This document shows positions 16,803 to 24,798 of a stretch of 64,000 nt of DNA, one piece after another (the first letter of the stretch is position 1; every line of letters starts with the position of its first letter). Made by a program: the position numbers and the translations under genes. The notes under the pieces were generated by a model. That model had not been told where the DNA came from and did no database searches. It worked only from the letters and a program-made list of their open reading frames with translations. This DNA is from Anaerolineales bacterium (GTDB lineage: Bacteria > Chloroflexota > Anaerolineae > Anaerolineales > Villigracilaceae), in assembly GCA_016927315.1 (NCBI GenBank), contig JAFGMV010000051.1, forward strand, positions 1 to 64,000, given 5' to 3'.

Positions 16803-17603
16803 CTATTTTGCCGGGCTGTTATCTATATTTCCAGCTAACAACTTTTTTGTTCCGGGCAATAAAAGATAGATCAATAACCCCGTGCTTATCACCGGCGCGA
16901 CCAGGAACATCGAGAAACGGCCCTTGATGATCACATCCGTCACACCTACCGGGAATCCGCCAAACATGGACATGGCTGCTGCAAAAATTCCAACCGGCAG
17001 GGCCCAGTGTTTTCCTTTGGCCAGCGCGAAAATAAACACAGCCCAGACCGCTGCCCCCCACCAGTTCACAGCCTGCGACATAGCATACATCGAACTGATG
17101 AAACCTTTCGCCTCAGTCTGGTAGCGGGAAATAGCACCGACCCCGTCGATGAAGGTCAACACGTAAGCCAATCCACTGACGAAAGCCAGGGCGATGATCT
17201 TCTTCTCTACACCACCGATGATGAGCATCCCAAACCATAAGACAAAAGCGACCAGGAAGACCCAGATCGTGGGTGCGGGCAGCCCAATGCTGGAGGGAGG
17301 GATCATCGGGAAGAAGCCGGACAGGATTTGCACAGTGGCAGCCACTGTACCCCAGAACCAGGCCCAATTTGCTTTGTTCAGGAAACCATACAGAACCATG
17401 ACCCACAAAGCCCCGGCAGCTACACCCAACCAGGCGAGCAGTGCAAATACGATCTGCACGGTAATGGCCTCATCAGGTCGATCTCCTGCTAATTTGCCAT
17501 CAATGTTGACCTGGTAAATGCTTGCCATCAGAAACAGGAGTAGCAGACCGGTCAAAATACCGACCGCAGCCAGAACCGTCCCCAATTTGTTGTTGCCTTT
17601 CAT
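16803..17603 (-). CDS. Membrane protein, about eight TM helices, unknown
   Basis: Not recognised. The 266-residue protein has about eight hydrophobic segments separated by short loops, with W- and F-rich interfaces (NKANWAWFWG, SQAVNWWGAAVW). The start at 17603 has GGAGG 7 bases upstream and overlaps the stop codon of the preceding 132-aa gene by four bases; the frame open to 17678 was rejected. The gene ends just before the Fnr-like site and belongs to the upstream half of the cluster. Its helix layout is like that of the 281-aa protein at 21481, but I could not show homology. Confidence 0.7.
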   Translation of the reverse strand: MKGNNKLGTVLAAVGILTGLLLLFLMASIYQVNIDGKLAGDRPDEAITVQIVFALLAWLGVAAGALWVMVLYGFLNKANWAWFWGTVAATVQILSGFFPMIPPSSIGLPAPTIWVFLVAFVLWFGMLIIGGVEKKIIALAFVSGLAYVLTFIDGVGAISRYQTEAKGFISSMYAMSQAVNWWGAAVWAVFIFALAKGKHWALPVGIFAAAMSMFGGFPVGVTDVIIKGRFSMFLVAPVISTGLLIYLLLPGTKKLLAGNIDNSPAK

Positions 17604-17998
17604 TTCAAACCTCCGTTGTGCTTGTATTGGATTTCTTTCTTTGCTGCAAAAAAAAGCAAAGCGAGTATGATTGCCCAAACGACCAGCCTGACCAGCGTGG
17701 CCACGACGCTATCGATTGCGACCACTTGACGGTAAGCCGTTTGCAAGATCAGCATCACAACAGCGTGCAGGCCAAAGACGCCGATGGCTGCCGGCATGGC
17801 AAACCGGTTGTTCTTCCAGATGAGCATGGCCGCAATAGAGGCAGAGACGATCCCCAGTACGAAGTTGTAAACCGGCAGCCAGGCGATCAGGTAGTAATCG
17901 GGCAGGCTGCCAAGTAAAACCCGGCCTCCGGCGAAAACGGCCATCAAACCAATGAGCGCGGCCAAAACCGCAGCAAGTTTATTGAAGATTGTATCCAT
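17600..17998 (-). CDS. Membrane protein, four TM helices, 132 aa
   Basis: Not recognised. Four hydrophobic helices (about residues 8-28, 36-60, 66-85, 98-118) and a short basic tail. A His and a Gln (GLHAVVMLILQTAY) lie in the third helix. It is translationally coupled with the downstream 266-aa gene through a 4-base ATGA overlap, so the two products probably form one complex. Confidence 0.65.
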   Translation of the reverse strand: MDTIFNKLAAVLAALIGLMAVFAGGRVLLGSLPDYYLIAWLPVYNFVLGIVSASIAAMLIWKNNRFAMPAAIGVFGLHAVVMLILQTAYRQVVAIDSVVATLVRLVVWAIILALLFFAAKKEIQYKHNGGLK

Positions 17999-18033
17999 AA
18001 TTATTCCTCACAGTAAGATTTCACCAATTGAAA

Positions 18034-18522
18034 TCAACCCGCGACCAGCGGATGTGACAGCGCGGCCACGAACCCGCTGCTCAATAACACGAACACGACC
18101 AGTACGACATTGGCTATCAAGAGCCGCTGGTTCAGCCGCTCCTTTCCGGGTGACGCCGGCATCTTTCCTAAAGTCAGTGTGCGGTAGAGTGCGATAGCGA
18201 TCATAGCGATCACCAGGAGATGCTTGATCGATAGCGCGATTGAATAGGGATTCCCGAAATGCAGCCATCCCTGATATTCCGGACTGCGATTGCCCATCAA
18301 CAATCCCGTCAGGATCAATCCCGCCATACTTACATAGACCCAAACGCCCTGCCGCTTCTGGAAAGCCGCCATCACCCTTTTCACCTGCGGCCCCGGACCG
18401 AGCGTCTCGCTGACCGCGGGCAGGAAAGCCAGCACACTGACCAGCAAACCACCCATCCAGATGGCGGTAAATAAATCGTGGAAGAACGAAACCAGGGCAA
18501 AAACAACCATTTGAGGCGTCAT
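18034..18522 (-). CDS. CopD-like membrane protein
   Basis: A 162-residue protein with four predicted helices. The first contains FFHDLFTAIWMGGLL and the third SIKHLLVIAMIAIALY, a layout seen in the CopD/DUF2269-like group where membrane histidines can bind haem or copper. The C-terminus (LSSGFVAALSH) ends the fourth helix. It starts one base after the stop of the cupin gene. Involvement in copper handling or electron transfer is an inference from family and context. Confidence 0.65.
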   Translation of the reverse strand: MTPQMVVFALVSFFHDLFTAIWMGGLLVSVLAFLPAVSETLGPGPQVKRVMAAFQKRQGVWVYVSMAGLILTGLLMGNRSPEYQGWLHFGNPYSIALSIKHLLVIAMIAIALYRTLTLGKMPASPGKERLNQRLLIANVVLVVFVLLSSGFVAALSHPLVAG

Positions 18523-18523
18523 A

Positions 18524-18877
18524 TCACACCTCTTTCTCTGCTACGATATGCGTGGATTTCGTTGCACGCGGCGCTTTGATATTCAAAATTCGAAGGCGCC
18601 CTTTCCCAGGATTGACCAGGCGATGAGGCGTTTCAGGCGGCATCTCCACCAACATGTCGACCTGCAACTGAATAACATCATCACCACCTTCTAAAACACC
18701 TTGCCCCTCTAGAACGTATAGATACACGTTAGTGTAGGCAATATGACGCTTTTGTTCTTCGCCGCCCTCCAGGACCAGGTGTTCAAATTGTACCTGCTCG
18801 CTGGTATGCAGCGCACGAACACTGATAAAGTGTGGGTTGGGAATCTCTACCTTATCAAATACTTTTACAACTTTCAT
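18524..18877 (-). CDS. Cupin-domain protein
   Basis: A 117-residue single-domain cupin. Motif 1 is degenerate (GGEEQKRHIAYTNVYLYVLEG) and motif 2 is MPPETPHRLVNPG with the conserved His. With H45 and H83-like positions a metal site is possible, but the usual HxH pair of motif 1 is reduced to one His. Cupins of this size are often oxygen-dependent enzymes or sensors. It lies between a small membrane gene and the CopD-like gene, one base apart from the latter, so it belongs to the same operon. Confidence 0.82.
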   Translation of the reverse strand: MKVVKVFDKVEIPNPHFISVRALHTSEQVQFEHLVLEGGEEQKRHIAYTNVYLYVLEGQGVLEGGDDVIQLQVDMLVEMPPETPHRLVNPGKGRLRILNIKAPRATKSTHIVAEKEV

Positions 18878-18906
18878 CGATTGCCTTTCTGCATAGATTG
18901 AGCTTT

Positions 18907-19152
18907 TTATGTATGCGAGAGTTTATTCCTGCGCCTTTCCTTGACCAGATACGGCAGCAGATACAAATAAGAACCTGTGATCGCCATGAATAACATCAGG
19001 ATGGACGGGAGTTTATCCCATTGCTCCCAGAGTGCGACAGTTTCCGGGCTGCCAACCAATTTAATAATCACCGCCGCGGGGATTAAGAGCGCAGTTGGCA
19101 CTGCAATCCACCGGTGGATCTGGCGAAACCACTTATTGAGTGCTTTGTTCAT
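18907..19152 (-). CDS. Small two-helix membrane protein, 81 aa
   Basis: The protein starts MNKALNKWFRQIHRWIAVPTA and has two hydrophobic helices (about 16-33 and 47-68) with a basic tail KERRRNK. The K-W-F-R-x-I-H-R-W-I start is seen in PepSY-like and other small membrane proteins near iron or haem genes, where the His may be a haem ligand. Its start codon overlaps the stop of the BON gene by four bases. Confidence 0.65.
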   Translation of the reverse strand: MNKALNKWFRQIHRWIAVPTALLIPAAVIIKLVGSPETVALWEQWDKLPSILMLFMAITGSYLYLLPYLVKERRRNKLSHT

Positions 19153-19445
19153 TGATCAATGTTTTCCTTTTCATTTGATAGATTGAGGTGAATGGTTCTG
19201 CCGGGGCTGGGCGCGCCGGGCGCTTCAATGCGATTGACCACCCCTCGCACATTTGGTGGTTTGCTGGCAAGATCTGCTGCCGCAGTGCGTATTTCAATGG
19301 AGGACACCGCTCCGGCAAGATGGACAATCCCTTTCGAAACGCCAACTCGCAGGTTTTCGTGCGCAACCCGCTCATCAGCAGCAAATTGAGCCAGGATGGC
19401 AGCGCGCAGTTTCTCATCTGTGGAATATTTTAGACTCTGTGCCAT
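19149..19445 (-). CDS. BON-domain protein
   Basis: About 98 residues with one BON domain: D-E-K-L-R-A-A-I-L near the start, then LRVGVSKGIVHLAGAVSS and VRGVVNRIEA. BON domains bind phospholipid or other membrane surfaces. No signal peptide is seen, so it is likely cytoplasmic. GAGGAG lies directly before tandem GTG-ATG codons; the ATG at 19445 was preferred. It is the first gene after the Crp/Fnr regulator and overlaps the next gene by four bases. Confidence 0.85.
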   Translation of the reverse strand: MAQSLKYSTDEKLRAAILAQFAADERVAHENLRVGVSKGIVHLAGAVSSIEIRTAAADLASKPPNVRGVVNRIEAPGAPSPGRTIHLNLSNEKENIDQ

Positions 19446-19525
19446 CACTCCTCAAAATAAAAACGGTCTGTATTAAAGTATACATACCGTCCAGTATTTG
19501 AGAACGACTTTTGTCGTATACGCCT

Positions 19526-20239
19526 TTACAGTTTCCCCCGACCAGCCAATTCTTGTGGGTCGAGCAAGACAATTTGATGTTTTTCCACTCTCAGGAGACC
19601 TTCTGTTTCGAGCTTTTTCAGCGCCCGGCTGAGCACATCTCGCACGGTGCCTAACCGGATCGCCATCTCGTCGAAGGTCGTCCAGTGGCGGCGGGGAATG
19701 ATCAATTGCCCAGCATGCTTTTCTGCATGCTGCAGCAGGGTGTTGGCCAATCGCGCTTCCACATCCCGCAAGGAAAGGTCTTCTACCATCCCAATATAAT
19801 GCTGCACGCGCTCGCTTAACCGGTGAATAATCGCCATTGCCAACCCGATATCCTGCCTCACCTGTTTCATAAACGCTTCAGCGGGTATGACCCACACATC
19901 CACATCTTCCAGCGCTGCCACAGTGCCAGGATAAGCCGAATCAGAGAACACGGCAATATCGCCGAAGATCTCACCCGTTTGAAGGAAAATCATGGCCTGC
20001 TCACGCCCGTCCAGCGACATACGCGTCGCTTTGACCCAGCCGCGCTCCAACAGATAAAGTTGTCTGGCAGGCTCACCTTCAATGAAAATTACCTGCCCGG
20101 CATCAAAGTGAGCCGGGTGTGCAATAGACGCCAAATGCACAAGGGTTTCCCGTGGTAGGTCGCTGAAATGGCGAATCTTGGAAAATAGCTTTTCCAGCCT
20201 GGCTGAATGCTCAGGGCTGGCGGACAGATCATGGTTCAT
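19526..20239 (-). CDS. Crp/Fnr family transcriptional regulator
   Basis: A 237-residue regulator. A cyclic-nucleotide-binding-like domain covers about 20-145 (FDAGQVIFIEGEPARQLYLLERGWVK, then GEIFGDIAVFSD), followed by a dimer helix and a winged helix-turn-helix at about 165-235 (FDEMAIRLGTVRDVLSRALKKLETEGLL). There is no N-terminal Cys cluster of the Fnr type, so it does not sense oxygen through an iron-sulfur cluster; a Dnr- or Crp-like ligand (haem-NO or nucleotide) is possible. It heads the redox cluster and is the natural candidate to bind the site at 16785. ATG at 20239 preferred over the TTG at 20242. Confidence 0.9.
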   Translation of the reverse strand: MNHDLSASPEHSARLEKLFSKIRHFSDLPRETLVHLASIAHPAHFDAGQVIFIEGEPARQLYLLERGWVKATRMSLDGREQAMIFLQTGEIFGDIAVFSDSAYPGTVAALEDVDVWVIPAEAFMKQVRQDIGLAMAIIHRLSERVQHYIGMVEDLSLRDVEARLANTLLQHAEKHAGQLIIPRRHWTTFDEMAIRLGTVRDVLSRALKKLETEGLLRVEKHQIVLLDPQELAGRGKL

Positions 20240-20285
20240 CAAACGCAGTGCCTGCTCCTGGTGTATCTTATTCTACACGAAATAT

Positions 20286-20376
20286 TACTGCTTCTTACAT
20301 AAATATCTAAACTTGGATCCAATAAAGCACTTTCAAAAACCAGAATTTCAGTTCAGATATTTTCGCAGCACTTTAT
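20286..20376 (-). repeat. Dispersed repeat family B, copy 2
   Basis: Reverse-orientation copy of the element at 12482 and 47582. It covers the stop codon of the NapH-like gene: the last eight residues of that protein (KVLRKYLN) and its TGA are read from the repeat. The stem (AATATCT-AACT / AGTTTAGATATT) is nearly intact. Confidence 0.8.
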
Positions 20377-21220
20377 AGGTTTTAAACACGCGTAATGTCA
20401 GCGCGTCCTCATGGGCGCATGCTTCCAGGCACTCCAGGCAGCGGATGCACTCCGCGCTGCTCAGGTTATCGGGGACATCCTGAATACCCATTGAACACTC
20501 GCTGTCGCAGCGCCCACAGTGGTTGCAAGTATCAAAATCGGCATGCATGCGCACTGGCGACAACTTATTGAAGATTGCCAGGGTTGCGCCCAGTGGGCAT
20601 AAGTATTTGCACCAAACACGTTCAACCGCCAGCGATGTGACCATAAATGTGATTAGAACACTCCACAACAGACCGCTCGAAAGCTTGAAACTGAAGACGG
20701 CACGCGCTGGACAGAACGCTTGTAAGGGTGGATATACTGCAAAAACACTGGCGAAAAGGACACACACCAGGATCAGATATTTCGCAAATCGCAGCCATCG
20801 ATCGGCCCAATCGGGCAAATGCATCGGGAACTGGACATTGGCCTGCCTGCTGCGAACACGGCATTTTTCCCAGCCCAGGCGGCGAGCCAATCTGGCCAAT
20901 CCTTCTTGTACTGCACCCAACGGGCACATCCAGCCACAAAAGGCGCGCCCGCCAATGAACGATACTGCCAACACGCCGCTCATTATTGCGAAATTGAGGA
21001 GATTGGTGGTGAGCAACGTCTGGCGTGTGGTGACATATATCCACATTGACTCAATCGCCCCAAAGGGACAAAAAGCATCAAAAGAACCGCCGCTGCCCGC
21101 TTCGCCAGGCAAAAGATGACGAATGCCAATCAGGAAAGCGCCAATCACAGCCAACCACAACATCCCCTTACGAATGCTCATCAGTTTCGATTTCTGTTTT
21201 GAAACAACGCTGGCAGTCAT
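20348..21220 (-). CDS. NapH-type membrane ferredoxin
   Basis: A 290-residue polytopic protein with about five TM helices. It carries two membrane-edge C-x3-C-P motifs (FCGWMCPLGAVQE, WCKYLCPLGA) and two [4Fe-4S] clusters near the C-terminus (CNHCGRCDSEC and CIRCLECLEAC). The NapH/NosR/RdxA group moves electrons from quinol or ferredoxin across the membrane, for nitrate or nitrous oxide reduction or for metal-cofactor assembly. The ATG at 21220 overlaps the stop of the 59-aa gene by four bases; the TTG at 21238 was rejected. The C-terminal residues come from repeat family B. Confidence 0.9.
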   Translation of the reverse strand: MTASVVSKQKSKLMSIRKGMLWLAVIGAFLIGIRHLLPGEAGSGGSFDAFCPFGAIESMWIYVTTRQTLLTTNLLNFAIMSGVLAVSFIGGRAFCGWMCPLGAVQEGLARLARRLGWEKCRVRSRQANVQFPMHLPDWADRWLRFAKYLILVCVLFASVFAVYPPLQAFCPARAVFSFKLSSGLLWSVLITFMVTSLAVERVWCKYLCPLGATLAIFNKLSPVRMHADFDTCNHCGRCDSECSMGIQDVPDNLSSAECIRCLECLEACAHEDALTLRVFKTYKVLRKYLN

Positions 21221-21396
21221 ATAGCGGGAGTCTCCCAAAGATGAATTATCCTGACTTGAGGCGGTACCAGGCGTCCGTGCCCATCTGCTCCTGCTCCACC
21301 ATGCTGTGGGCGAAATCCAAAAACCAGTCCCAGGATCAGGCCAGCGACAAAGGCCGTAATGAGGATGAGAGGGTAGTGATAGGGGTCAATTTTCAT
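21217..21396 (-). CDS. Small single-helix membrane protein, 59 aa
   Basis: A short gene found by hand. The product starts MKIDPYHYPLILITAFVAG, has one hydrophobic helix (about 9-29) and then a His/Gly-rich segment (RPQHGGAGADGHGR). The stop codon overlaps the NapH-type gene's ATG by four bases, which is strong support for its being real. No clear ribosome-binding site was found. The two His in the outer segment could bind metal; this is speculation. Confidence 0.6.
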   Translation of the reverse strand: MKIDPYHYPLILITAFVAGLILGLVFGFRPQHGGAGADGHGRLVPPQVRIIHLWETPAI

Positions 21397-21480
21397 GGAT
21401 ACCGTTGGTAAAACAAACCAGCATGACGCATCCTGTGTTGAAGATGCGCCATGCCAGATGAGAATGCACCTGACGACTCG

Positions 21481-22326
21481 TTATCCTGTTTCAGGTTCGT
21501 CTTCAAGCAAGTGCTTCTTGAAGAACGGGATCATTGTAAATAACAGGACACCAACTGCCAACAGGGAACCATACAGGTAATCCAGCGTTTTGGTGCGATA
21601 AAACTGTGTGGGAACATTGATCATCAGGATGGCAATCGCACCGGTGACGGCCAGCCACCAGCCTTTGCGTTTGCCAATCGAAAGCAGCGGGATGGAGAGA
21701 AACAACAGGATCACAGCCACCCAGTTGGCTTCCCCCGCCCAGTTAAACAGCCACCAGGTAAAATCCTTGTAGAAAGGGTAACCTGGCCGGGTCCACATGG
21801 TACGCTGGGCGCCAATGCCGATGGTGAACGCATGGGTTGCCAACATACCGATAAAAGTTAGCGCAGCGAAGCGAGTCCACCTGACCGCAATTTCGCCCTT
21901 GCGCAGGAAAATGAATGCCCAGTACCCGGCCAATCCGATGAAGGAGATAACCATTGGGAGCGGGAAACCTGGGACAAAGCTAATATAGGGCAGGAACATA
22001 AAGAAACCGCCAATAGAAGGCAGTGCGAACAGCGACATAGAGAGAGGATAAGTCCATTCGCTTCCTTTTCTGATTTCCTGTGAGATGACGATCAAGGCCG
22101 CACCGGCAACGAATATTACTGCGCGCCAGACGGGGTAAAAGAAATCGAACAATGGAATGCCGCTGGAAAATGCCGGATTCCCTGCTTTGATATGTTCTGT
22201 CAGATAGACCAATACCCTTTCAAGGGATGTCTGCACCAGGAATGGAATGATATAAGCCATTGTCAATCCAATCACAATGGCAATGATGGACATGATGTTG
22301 CGATTCTTTTGAGAAGTTTCTTTCAT
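21481..22326 (-). CDS. Membrane protein, about eight TM helices, unknown
   Basis: Not recognised. The 281-residue protein has about eight hydrophobic helices; TM5-6 contain ATHAFTIGIGAQRTMW and an aromatic loop (YPFYKDFTWWLFNWAG). GGAGG is 7 bases before the ATG at 22326; the track of open codons to 22440 has no such site. It is the first gene of the group that ends with the NapH-type ferredoxin, so it may be a partner in the same membrane redox unit. An inverted repeat (gcatgacgcatc / gatgcgccatgc, 21421-21454) lies after its stop. Confidence 0.65.
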   Translation of the reverse strand: MKETSQKNRNIMSIIAIVIGLTMAYIIPFLVQTSLERVLVYLTEHIKAGNPAFSSGIPLFDFFYPVWRAVIFVAGAALIVISQEIRKGSEWTYPLSMSLFALPSIGGFFMFLPYISFVPGFPLPMVISFIGLAGYWAFIFLRKGEIAVRWTRFAALTFIGMLATHAFTIGIGAQRTMWTRPGYPFYKDFTWWLFNWAGEANWVAVILLFLSIPLLSIGKRKGWWLAVTGAIAILMINVPTQFYRTKTLDYLYGSLLAVGVLLFTMIPFFKKHLLEDEPETG

Positions 22327-22563
22327 TGCAGCCTCCAGATGATATTTGTAAGTGAAGGGTATCACAAACAAGTAATGATTTATTTGCTTTAACGCAAATC
22401 GGGGGTCCTGCCCGGCCTGGGATAGCAAAGAAGAATACACTTGATCCGGTTGTTAGGATGGAATTGTTCACATCCCTGTCTCCGCAGAGGGGATGAGAAG
22501 TTCGTGGGTTCCAAAATCGCTTCGCAAGACATAGTTGATCAATGCAACCTGATTCCTGAACGC

Positions 22564-23388
22564 TCACCTCACGATCAGTAGTGGACGAGTGATCTCGATC
22601 ATTAATTGGTGGGTAATGTCATCCAGGACATACTTCATTCCCCCACCGGTGCTGTTCACACCAACAACCACCAGGTCGTAATCCCCCTGATCTGCTTCCG
22701 CCAGGATCTCATCGGCAGCATAACCCTGCCGCAAATGTGTCTGCGCCTGCACCCCCTGTGCCTCCAGGTATTCTGCAGCTTGCCGCAAAATCCCGAGCTT
22801 GCCCATGCGCTGGGCGCTAACAACCCTATCGGTTTGAACATGATCTCGGTTGAAATACAATGAGGCCGCCGGATCTGCGATTCGTCGGCATGAAACATGC
22901 AGCAGCGTTGCGCTTGCTCCGGCAAGTTGGGCGACCCTGCCTCCAATTCCTATGATCCTGGAATTAATTCTGGCGCCAATGGTACACAATAAAACCCGTT
23001 TGATTTCCGGATGCGTACAGCGGGCAATTAAAACGGATGTTGCAGCACAACGGGCGATACGCTCGGTGACGGCATCCAAAAAATATCGCTTGACGCCCCT
23101 GCGCTCACAGGCCCCAATGACCACAAGGTTGAAATTATTTCGTTCAGCCAGGGTGAGTATTTCCCGGGCTACATCCCCATGACACACCTGTATCGACGGC
23201 TTGGGTGCACCTTCCAACAAAACCAGGCCTTCATTTAAAGCACTGATTAATGAGAAAGTCTGGTTATATGGTTTCTTGAGAACTCCCACCAGCGTAGCAG
23301 GAGCCTGGGAATACCGGGCAATCATGGACCCAAACCGCAAAGCTCCCTGAGCATGGACAGAACCATCCGTGCATAACATGATTTTCAT
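22564..23388 (-). CDS. Tandem universal stress protein (UspA-like)
   Basis: A 274-residue protein with two USP domains (about 1-122 and 128-274). Each starts with a beta strand (KIMLCTDGS; KRVLLCTIGA) and ends in V-x-I-G...LIV motifs; the C-terminal domain has VVVGVNSTGGGMKYVLDD, close to the ATP-binding G-x2-G-x9-G pattern. The family binds ATP or other ligands and is induced by stress or starvation. It follows the membrane-anchored binding-protein gene by 69 bases on the same strand and faces the ABC-USP cassette. Confidence 0.88.
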   Translation of the reverse strand: MKIMLCTDGSVHAQGALRFGSMIARYSQAPATLVGVLKKPYNQTFSLISALNEGLVLLEGAPKPSIQVCHGDVAREILTLAERNNFNLVVIGACERRGVKRYFLDAVTERIARCAATSVLIARCTHPEIKRVLLCTIGARINSRIIGIGGRVAQLAGASATLLHVSCRRIADPAASLYFNRDHVQTDRVVSAQRMGKLGILRQAAEYLEAQGVQAQTHLRQGYAADEILAEADQGDYDLVVVGVNSTGGGMKYVLDDITHQLMIEITRPLLIVR

Positions 23389-23457
23389 CAGAGAAATATC
23401 CTTTCAGGCCAGGACCCATCATGATCATCGAAAGAGAAGACTGCAGGAAGATAAAAA

Positions 23458-24552
23458 TTATTGAGAGTCGTTCTGTTCTTTAATCACCAGAAAAGAAGAA
23501 AGGGATTCCAATTCTGGGGCTGGTTCTACTTGTTTTTTCCAGTACTCCTCGACCAGATGGGTATAAGCCAAAGGCCAGTTCTCCAACTGCTCTTCTGTAA
23601 ATGGCAAAATCAATTCGGGCAACAGTTCATTTTCATAAACCGCCGGACGGAGATAGTATTGGCCCAGGATCTGCTGTCCTTCACTGCTCAACAAATAAGC
23701 CAGGAAAGCCTCCACCACCGGGCGCTCACGCGGCGCGATATGTTTATCAACAACCACGGCATAATAGCGAGCCAGGATCGTGCGTTGCGGCAAAAGAATT
23801 TCCAGGGGGACCCCGCGCTGCCTGGCAAGATATGCATCCTGCTCATAGGTTACCAGGGCATCTCCCGCGCCTAACTCAAAAATATCCAGAGTGGTACGGG
23901 CGGAGGCCCCCACCAACCGGACATTTTGCCAGATATCCTTCACTTGTGCCTCAGCAAGAGACTGGTTTCTGGTTTCCAAATACGCACTGCCATACTCCGC
24001 CATCATTGCCCACTCACCCACACCAGAGCTGCCCGGGTTTCCATGAAGAAGCCGAATACCCGGTCGAGTCAAATCCGGAAATTCCAAAAGGCCATCCGGG
24101 TTCCCTGTACGGGTAACAATTACCATCGGCGACGATGCAATCAAGACCTGATCGGTATCCTTGTTTACGCACTTACTGTATTTCAGCCAGTCGATATGCC
24201 TCTGGGTGCTGAAGATAGCGACGTCGGCCGGCGAACCGGAAGCAATCTGCAGGGAAAGAGTACCCGAGGGGCCAAATACCGCCTCAATTTCCACCGCTTC
24301 CCCCCTTTCCGCCATCCAGCTCTTTTCAAATGCAGGCAGAATTCCTTGAGTAAGGACTTCTTCCTGAGTACTGAAAGCATACACGACTAATCGATAAGGT
24401 TCGCCGGGGTTATGCCATAGATCAAACCAATAATACTCAACCAGGACACCCAAGACGAGGAGTCCCAAGAATAAAAGGAATAACCCCACCTGGTTCCTGT
24501 CTTTTCCATCATTAAAAAAGCGTTTCATAACCGGTTCCATCACCGAACCCAC
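23458..24552 (-). CDS. Membrane-anchored sulfate-type substrate-binding protein
   Basis: About 356-364 residues. A single hydrophobic helix (VGLFLLFLGLLVLGVLV) without a lipobox anchors the protein; the outer part has the Sbp/CysP pattern: VYAFSTQEEVL, FGPSGTLSLQIASGSPADVAIFS, IVTRTGNP, GDALVTYEQDA. This family binds sulfate, thiosulfate or related oxyanions and hands them to an ABC importer. No permease genes lie beside it, so it may serve the cassette at 27711-32511 or act as a sensor. The start is uncertain (GTG 24552, ATG 24540 or ATG 24528). Pho-box-like repeats lie 72 bases upstream. Confidence 0.85.
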   Translation of the reverse strand: MGSVMEPVMKRFFNDGKDRNQVGLFLLFLGLLVLGVLVEYYWFDLWHNPGEPYRLVVYAFSTQEEVLTQGILPAFEKSWMAERGEAVEIEAVFGPSGTLSLQIASGSPADVAIFSTQRHIDWLKYSKCVNKDTDQVLIASSPMVIVTRTGNPDGLLEFPDLTRPGIRLLHGNPGSSGVGEWAMMAEYGSAYLETRNQSLAEAQVKDIWQNVRLVGASARTTLDIFELGAGDALVTYEQDAYLARQRGVPLEILLPQRTILARYYAVVVDKHIAPRERPVVEAFLAYLLSSEGQQILGQYYLRPAVYENELLPELILPFTEEQLENWPLAYTHLVEEYWKKQVEPAPELESLSSFLVIKEQNDSQ

Positions 24553-24623
24553 TCTCGCAGGAGGCGGCTTTCTATCTCTATGTGGATATGTTCAATGACC
24601 GTACTTTACTTTACCAAACCCGA

Positions 24624-24663
24624 GTGACAGGTTTCGTGATATGCCTGTGACAAAGCTGTGACA
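24624..24663 (-). promoter_or_regulatory. TGTCAC direct-repeat array upstream of the binding-protein gene
   Basis: On the minus strand, TGTCAC at 24663-24658, TGTCAC at 24652-24647, TATCAC at 24641-24636 and TGTCAC at 24629-24624: spacing 11, 11 and 12 bases. This is the architecture of binding sites for PhoB-type (winged-helix) response regulators. A possible -10 (TAAAGT, near 24606-24611) lies about 12 bases further on. The neighbouring gene 26889 encodes a regulator of that type. Confidence 0.65.
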
Positions 24664-24723
24664 GAACGATGAAAAACAAAAAGAAACTCCCTGCCTCTAG
24701 CGGCGTCACTTCGTGACCGCTTT

Positions 24724-24753
24724 TTGGATAAATCTGTAGAATTGACATATAAT
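24724..24753 (+). promoter_or_regulatory. Candidate sigma-70 promoter of the kinase/regulator operon
   Basis: TTGGAT (24724-24729) and TATAAT (24748-24753) with an 18-base spacer, 45 bases before the kinase ATG. A dyad GCGGcGTCAC-TTC-GTGACCGC (24700-24720) lies directly upstream and could bind a regulator. Confidence 0.5.
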
Positions 24754-24798
24754 GAATCCACCATACAGAACGCGTCCTTGTTTGTTGAGGTGTTTCTT

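Noticed and set aside
22220-22567. Minus-strand frame of 115 codons between the USP gene and the 281-aa membrane gene
   Set aside because: Most of it overlaps the well-supported membrane gene start with its GGAGG site; composition is that of a shadow frame.
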